Notes under the pieces: generated by a model
The model's input: the letters and a program-made list of their open reading frames with translations, nothing else
What the model was told of the DNA's origin: nothing
The model's database searches: none
Part shown: positions 60,185-64,000 of the stretch, piece by piece
How positions within the stretch are numbered: the first letter of the stretch is position 1
Layout: each line of letters starts with the position of its first letter
DNA from: Oribacterium parvum ACB1
GTDB lineage: Bacteria > Bacillota > Clostridia > Lachnospirales > Lachnospiraceae
Length of the DNA stretch: 64,000 bases
Assembly (NCBI RefSeq): GCF_000238055.2
Contig: NZ_KE148312.1
Location: 1,112,501-1,176,500, forward strand
Reading direction: 5' to 3'
Made by a program: the position numbers and the translations under genes

Positions 60185-60207
60185 AACAACCTCCTAAAAC
60201 AATTCTT

Positions 60208-60245
60208 AAAAAAAGGAAGTGGCGCGATGGTTCGGAGCCACTTCC
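60208..60245 (-). terminator. Intercistronic terminator/attenuator after the sugar-binding protein gene
   Basis: On the minus strand, GGAAGTGGC pairs with GCCACTTCC (60245-60237 with 60223-60215), followed by seven Ts. It lies between the binding-protein and permease genes, just like the hairpins after mglB and oppA. Confidence 0.85.
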
Positions 60246-60284
60246 CAAGATTCAAAACGAGTATCGTTTATAAAACGCGACACT

Positions 60285-61592
60285 TTACTTCTTCAAGTTT
60301 GCAACGAACTCTTCAGCGGTAATGCTTCCACCGCAGAGCTTCATGAAGTTTTCCTTCAGAATCGGTGTCATGTCAACATTATCTTCTGCAGAGGCTGCCC
60401 AAGGATAACGAGTCTTTAACTCTTCCATAACCGGTCTTACATTCGCAAGCTGCTTCGGCCAATCCTTGTTGTCGGAATCAGCAGGGATACCTAAGGATTC
60501 CTGAGAAAGCTTCTCGTCATACTTTCCCTTTGTGAAGAACTGGATTAACTTGAAGGCATCCTCTGCCTTTGTGGACTTCTTATTGATGGCAAATACCTGT
60601 GCGCCGTAGTTGGAAGCCTCTACACCGTCTTTTCCGTCTTTTACTGCAGGATAGCTGAAGCATCCCCAGTTAAAGTCTTCTCCGGTGATATCCTTCACTT
60701 CGTTCGGAAGCCAGGAACCGTTTAAGTAGATTGCAGCAGTTCCGAGAGCGAGCTCCTGGTTCTGTCCTGCAGGCCATACATTGGATGCGATCTGCTCGGA
60801 GAAATATCCCTTCTTTGCAAAATCCTCATAAGCCTTCGCTACCTCTAAAACGGAAGGATCGTCCCACTTACCTTCTTTTACGATTTCGGAAGCTTTCTCA
60901 TAACCGTTGATTCTGGATAAGTGATAGCCGAAATTGCTTAAGATGTATGCATCGTCACTGGTGATGGGAGTGAAGCCGGCTTCCTTAATCTTAGCACAAG
61001 CTGCGTCTAACTCTTCCCAAGTCTTCGGTACTTCTGTAACACCTGCCTTGTCGAAGATTTCCTGATTGTAGAACATAGCGAAAACGTTCGGCTGGTAAGG
61101 AATGGACTTTAAAGTACCGCCGCCTACTTCACGGCAAGCATTGATTAAACCTGCATTTGCAGTCTTCTCGTAATCATTTGCCTTGGCGAGCTCTTCCAGA
61201 TCCAGAAGATAATCGCCCCAAGTCTTGTTTACTCTGTCGATATCCTCGTCAAAGAGGTCGATATTGGTTCCGGCATCAAGAGCGGGCTGTAATCCTTCAC
61301 GAATACCGGTTCTTCCCTTGAACTGTACATCTACAGGAATGCCTGTTTCAGCAGTAAAAGCTTCTACTGCCTCTTTTAAAACCTGTCCCTGTGGCTCTGT
61401 TGCTTCCCACATGGACCAGTACACTAAACCGTCGGAAGATGCTTCTGTTTTTTCCGCATCAGCTTTCTGTGCTTCTGTTCCTTCTGCCTTTGTGGTTTCA
61501 GCAGGCTTTGCTTCCTCGTTCTTTCCGCCACATGCAAAGAGTGCCAAGCTGGAAAGGAGTACTACGGCTGTTCCTAAAATTCTTCTTTTCAT
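60285..61592 (-). CDS. Sugar ABC transporter substrate-binding lipoprotein (435 aa)
   Basis: A CUT1-family extracellular binding protein with signal peptide KRRILGTAVVLLSSLALF and lipobox LFAC, then a Glu/Lys/Ala/Thr linker to about residue 55. The family region GLVYWSMWEATEPQGQVLKE and FTAETGIPVDVQF is followed by ATGGGTLKSIPYQP-like and TAAIYLNGSWLPNE motifs of oligosaccharide binding proteins. Its place directly after lnpA suggests lacto-N-biose/galacto-N-biose as ligand, by analogy with the bifidobacterial GNB/LNB system. ATG 61592 has AGGGAGGT upstream; a longer reading frame start at 61625 lacks one. Confidence 0.88.
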   Translation of the reverse strand: MKRRILGTAVVLLSSLALFACGGKNEEAKPAETTKAEGTEAQKADAEKTEASSDGLVYWSMWEATEPQGQVLKEAVEAFTAETGIPVDVQFKGRTGIREGLQPALDAGTNIDLFDEDIDRVNKTWGDYLLDLEELAKANDYEKTANAGLINACREVGGGTLKSIPYQPNVFAMFYNQEIFDKAGVTEVPKTWEELDAACAKIKEAGFTPITSDDAYILSNFGYHLSRINGYEKASEIVKEGKWDDPSVLEVAKAYEDFAKKGYFSEQIASNVWPAGQNQELALGTAAIYLNGSWLPNEVKDITGEDFNWGCFSYPAVKDGKDGVEASNYGAQVFAINKKSTKAEDAFKLIQFFTKGKYDEKLSQESLGIPADSDNKDWPKQLANVRPVMEELKTRYPWAASAEDNVDMTPILKENFMKLCGGSITAEEFVANLKK

Positions 61593-61872
61593 TTGTACCT
61601 CCCTAAACAATTCCTCTTTTTGCACAATGTGCCAAATAAAGAGGGTGAATTCTTCGTCAGTATAGGTCGAAATAACATAAAATTCTTTATCTTTTTAGAT
61701 AAACAATTTGCATAATTAAGTACTATCCTTTTTTCGCAAAACGATCTTTTGTGTTTTTGTAAATAAAGAAAAACGATTTTCTTTGTTTTTCTTGGAAAAG
61801 GAAGAATTATCTTCGTTTTTGAACGCCTTTAGTTGAACTCATCATTTTATAATCAATGACATTTACTTCATC

Positions 61873-64000
61873 TTAGTCTATTGTGTACCAATGCATTGCT
61901 CCGGGGAGAAGCTCCGCGGAATGCTTCCGTCCTTTTCCGTCATAAAAATCGGTACTTTGCTTTTCCTTACTGTTGTTCACTACGGCGTAAATTCCCTTTT
62001 CCGGATACGCATGAAGCTCACAGGCAAGATTCGTGCATTGCCATTTTCTGATTTCTTTTTCCTTGTGCGCACTGTAAAGGAGAGCGCGGAGGAGAAGACG
62101 GGTATTTTCCATATTGTAAGGAAGACCCGCTATATAGATTCCTCGTCCCTTTCCGTAATCGTGAGCGGATAAATGCACAGAGCCGTCACTGTACTCCAGA
62201 ATCTCCGTTTCCTTTTCCAAGGCGTAGATGCTCTTCTGACTTTCTCCGAAGTTTAAGTTTTCCGCAGGGAAGTCTTCCAAGAGGAAGTGCTCCGTTTTTG
62301 CGGTTTTAAAGTATTTATCCGTAGAGAGGCTAAAGCCCATTTCCTTGTCTACACCGAAGATGTCTGCAAGCTGGAAATATTTTCCCTGGAAAGAGCAGGC
62401 GCTCGGTTCTCCGACACCGATAAGTCCTCCACCGTTATAAACAAAGGCGCGAAGAAGACTTTGGAGCTTTTCTTCCTTCCAGATTTCTCCGCCCGACCAG
62501 GAGGTCATAGCATCTCCGGCATTGATAAGAACATCCACATCCTTTGGAACGCCCTTCTCTAAAAGCTCGTCAAAGGAGTAGAACTCCACATCTGTGTCCA
62601 TTCCGGATAGGGCTTCCAGGATTCCGAAGTAGCTGTAGGCCTTTTGATAATAAAGCGCATGGGCAACCATGTAGGCCTGCCAGGAGCGAAGCTTACCCCA
62701 GGCATTGACGATACCGACTTTCAGCTTTGCATAAGGCTTTGTACCTTGGACTTTCTCGTAAAGATCACGGAATTCTTCCGCGACTTCCGCAATATAGTCA
62801 ATAAACTTCGGGAACTTATAGGCAAGGCTTAAGTAGCCGCCATAACCGATGCGGTCCACGGGTTTCCGCATAATGGCGCGACGCGCACTCACCCAGTTTT
62901 CCATGGCTTCCGGCACAGGATCGTTTCCCTCGTAAAAGGTGTCCGGAAAGAAGTAGGGGAGGAAGCGTCCTTCTGTGTAACGCACCCCCGGAATATCCGC
63001 AATTAAGCGAAGTGTTGCACCGCCTCCGACACTGCCGACCACGCTGTCCAGTCCAATTTCCTTAAAATACTTGCCGTAAGGCTCGGTCCCGATCCAGTTG
63101 TCTCCGAGAAACATCATGGCTTCTTTTCCGGCTGCGTGTACGAGGTCTACCAGCTCTTTCGCTTCCTTTGCTACGAAGCGGGCGATAAAGTCCATGTAGT
63201 CGAGGTAAGCCTTTGTCGGGGTACGGAAGGTGCTGTGGAAATAGCCCTCATCCACAAGGTCTTCCGGGCGAAGGCGGTAGCCGTATTCCTTTTCAAAGGC
63301 TTCCAAAGCCTCTACGGAAACCGTTCCACCGTAGCCGAACCAGTCTACGAATTTTTCCTTTTCTTCGTGATTAAACTGCAGGGTAAAATGATAGAAGAAG
63401 GTGGTGAAACGCACTACATCCGTCTTCGGATGAGCTTCCAGCCAGCGCTTTAACTCCTCCTTTGCAAAACGATTGCTGTAGGGTTTTCGAATATCAAAGG
63501 GAATATCTGCAGGTTTATCTCCCCAGTTGTTCGTGATGTGGTTATACATTTCCGTCGGATCCCAGAGAGCAAAGGCGAGGAAACTCAAAGTATACTCATG
63601 AAAGGGAGTGGCATCTTCCAAGATAAGAAGGGCGGTTTCTCCATCTTGCAGAAAATAGGAAGGAAGTCCTGTTTCCTTTGTCTCTTCTGTAGAGCTTTTC
63701 GAGTTTTCTTTCGAAGCTTCGGCTTTCTCGCCGGAGCTTTTTACGAATTTATCCGGTGAAAGTCGCCATCTTTCGGGAGAAATCACTTCTCCTGTTGTTC
63801 TGTCGATGAGCTCCCACCACTTCTTCGGGTCATGCAGGAAGTCCGGTGTAACCTGCTTTCTGAAAAAACCGTCCATATAGGGGATTTCCAGATGATGGGA
63901 AAATGCGGTTACTCTTTTGGACATGAGGTAAAACTGCTGGCATTCTTCCATGTGTTCTTTGGCAAATTCATTGTGCCCTCTTGCCACAAAATAGGTACTG
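61873..64000 (-). CDS. lnpA: 1,3-beta-galactosyl-N-acetylhexosamine phosphorylase, GH112 (5' end outside window)
   Basis: Lacto-N-biose/galacto-N-biose phosphorylase: it splits Gal-beta-1,3-GlcNAc or GalNAc with phosphate into galactose-1-phosphate and the free hexosamine, in the cytosol. Frame is open to the window edge (STYFVARGHNEFAKEHMEE...), so about 60 N-terminal residues are missing, judged from the bifidobacterial protein. Family phrases seen: YWELIDRTTGEV-like KWWELIDRTTGEVIS, LWDPTEMYNHITNNWGDK, DVVRFTTFFYHFTLQF, the catalytic Asp in MMFLGDNWIGTEPYG, IPGVRYTEGRFLPYFFPDTF and RKPVDRIGYGGYLSLA. An unusual Ser/Glu/Lys-rich insert lies near the N-terminal domain (SSGEKAEASKENSKSSTEE). 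Downstream are a binding protein, two permeases and a nahK-type kinase. Confidence 0.93.
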   Translation of the reverse strand, partial: STYFVARGHNEFAKEHMEECQQFYLMSKRVTAFSHHLEIPYMDGFFRKQVTPDFLHDPKKWWELIDRTTGEVISPERWRLSPDKFVKSSGEKAEASKENSKSSTEETKETGLPSYFLQDGETALLILEDATPFHEYTLSFLAFALWDPTEMYNHITNNWGDKPADIPFDIRKPYSNRFAKEELKRWLEAHPKTDVVRFTTFFYHFTLQFNHEEKEKFVDWFGYGGTVSVEALEAFEKEYGYRLRPEDLVDEGYFHSTFRTPTKAYLDYMDFIARFVAKEAKELVDLVHAAGKEAMMFLGDNWIGTEPYGKYFKEIGLDSVVGSVGGGATLRLIADIPGVRYTEGRFLPYFFPDTFYEGNDPVPEAMENWVSARRAIMRKPVDRIGYGGYLSLAYKFPKFIDYIAEVAEEFRDLYEKVQGTKPYAKLKVGIVNAWGKLRSWQAYMVAHALYYQKAYSYFGILEALSGMDTDVEFYSFDELLEKGVPKDVDVLINAGDAMTSWSGGEIWKEEKLQSLLRAFVYNGGGLIGVGEPSACSFQGKYFQLADIFGVDKEMGFSLSTDKYFKTAKTEHFLLEDFPAENLNFGESQKSIYALEKETEILEYSDGSVHLSAHDYGKGRGIYIAGLPYNMENTRLLLRALLYSAHKEKEIRKWQCTNLACELHAYPEKGIYAVVNNSKEKQSTDFYDGKGRKHSAELLPGAMHWYTID

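Overview
The window looks like the chromosome of a motile, anaerobic Lachnospiraceae-type Firmicute, with Oribacterium or a close relative as a tentative guess. The reasons are strong AAGGAGG ribosome binding sites, lipoproteins with poly-Ala/Thr/Glu linkers, a short FliC-type flagellin, a surface protein with a VLGxxRP...TGD tail, dCache chemoreceptors, and a GH112 lacto-N-biose phosphorylase operon. No rRNA, tRNA, CRISPR array, transposase or integrase was seen.

Layout. 1-3031: the end of one chemoreceptor gene and a second, convergent one, separated by a 314-bp palindromic repeat. 3242-5971: a transglutaminase-like lipoprotein and a BrnQ branched-chain amino acid carrier. 6091-9916: a glycan block with CDP-glucose synthesis (rfbF, rfbG), a LicD-type phosphotransferase and a membrane GT2. 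10165-14243: mglBAC galactose ABC operon. 14453-16722: M3 oligopeptidase and a small membrane protein. 16860-24326: oppABCDF peptide ABC operon with an enlarged OppC. 24445-24757: second copy of the palindromic repeat, inverted. 25154-27424: polysaccharide deacetylase and a lone BRO/DinD-like gene. 27534-37095: a purine/selenium-associated cluster, with ygfK and ssnA divergent from a YheO-like regulator, ygeX, ygeY and ygeW. 37479-39232: KDPG aldolase and KDG kinase. 39460-41699: M24 and S33 peptidases. 41867-46634: GH109-like oxidoreductase, orphan peptide-binding lipoprotein, EamA transporter, nitroreductase-like protein. 46936-51148: sortase-type surface protein, third (shortened) repeat copy, third chemoreceptor. 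51359-54601: double cupin, Phd-YoeB toxin-antitoxin, YhcH-family protein, ArsB/CitM-type permease. 54905-55726: flagellin. 55910-64000 (minus strand): threonine aldolase family enzyme and a lacto-N-biose/galacto-N-biose operon (lnpA, binding protein, two permeases, nahK-type kinase).

Physiology that follows: uptake of peptides, branched-chain amino acids, galactose and host-glycan disaccharides; peptide hydrolysis by three cytosolic peptidases; hexosamine disaccharide phosphorolysis; the lower Entner-Doudoroff/uronate branch; and nitrogen salvage through the yge/ssnA cluster.

The most unusual material is non-coding. A three-copy palindromic element shows compensatory changes between copies, and one copy has wholly replaced but still complementary arms. 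Three tandem 37-bp units upstream of ygeY each form a small hairpin with covarying base pairs. In all three ABC operons a hairpin terminator follows the binding-protein gene. A 19-bp inverted repeat with TGTACA cores covers the Phd antitoxin ribosome binding site.
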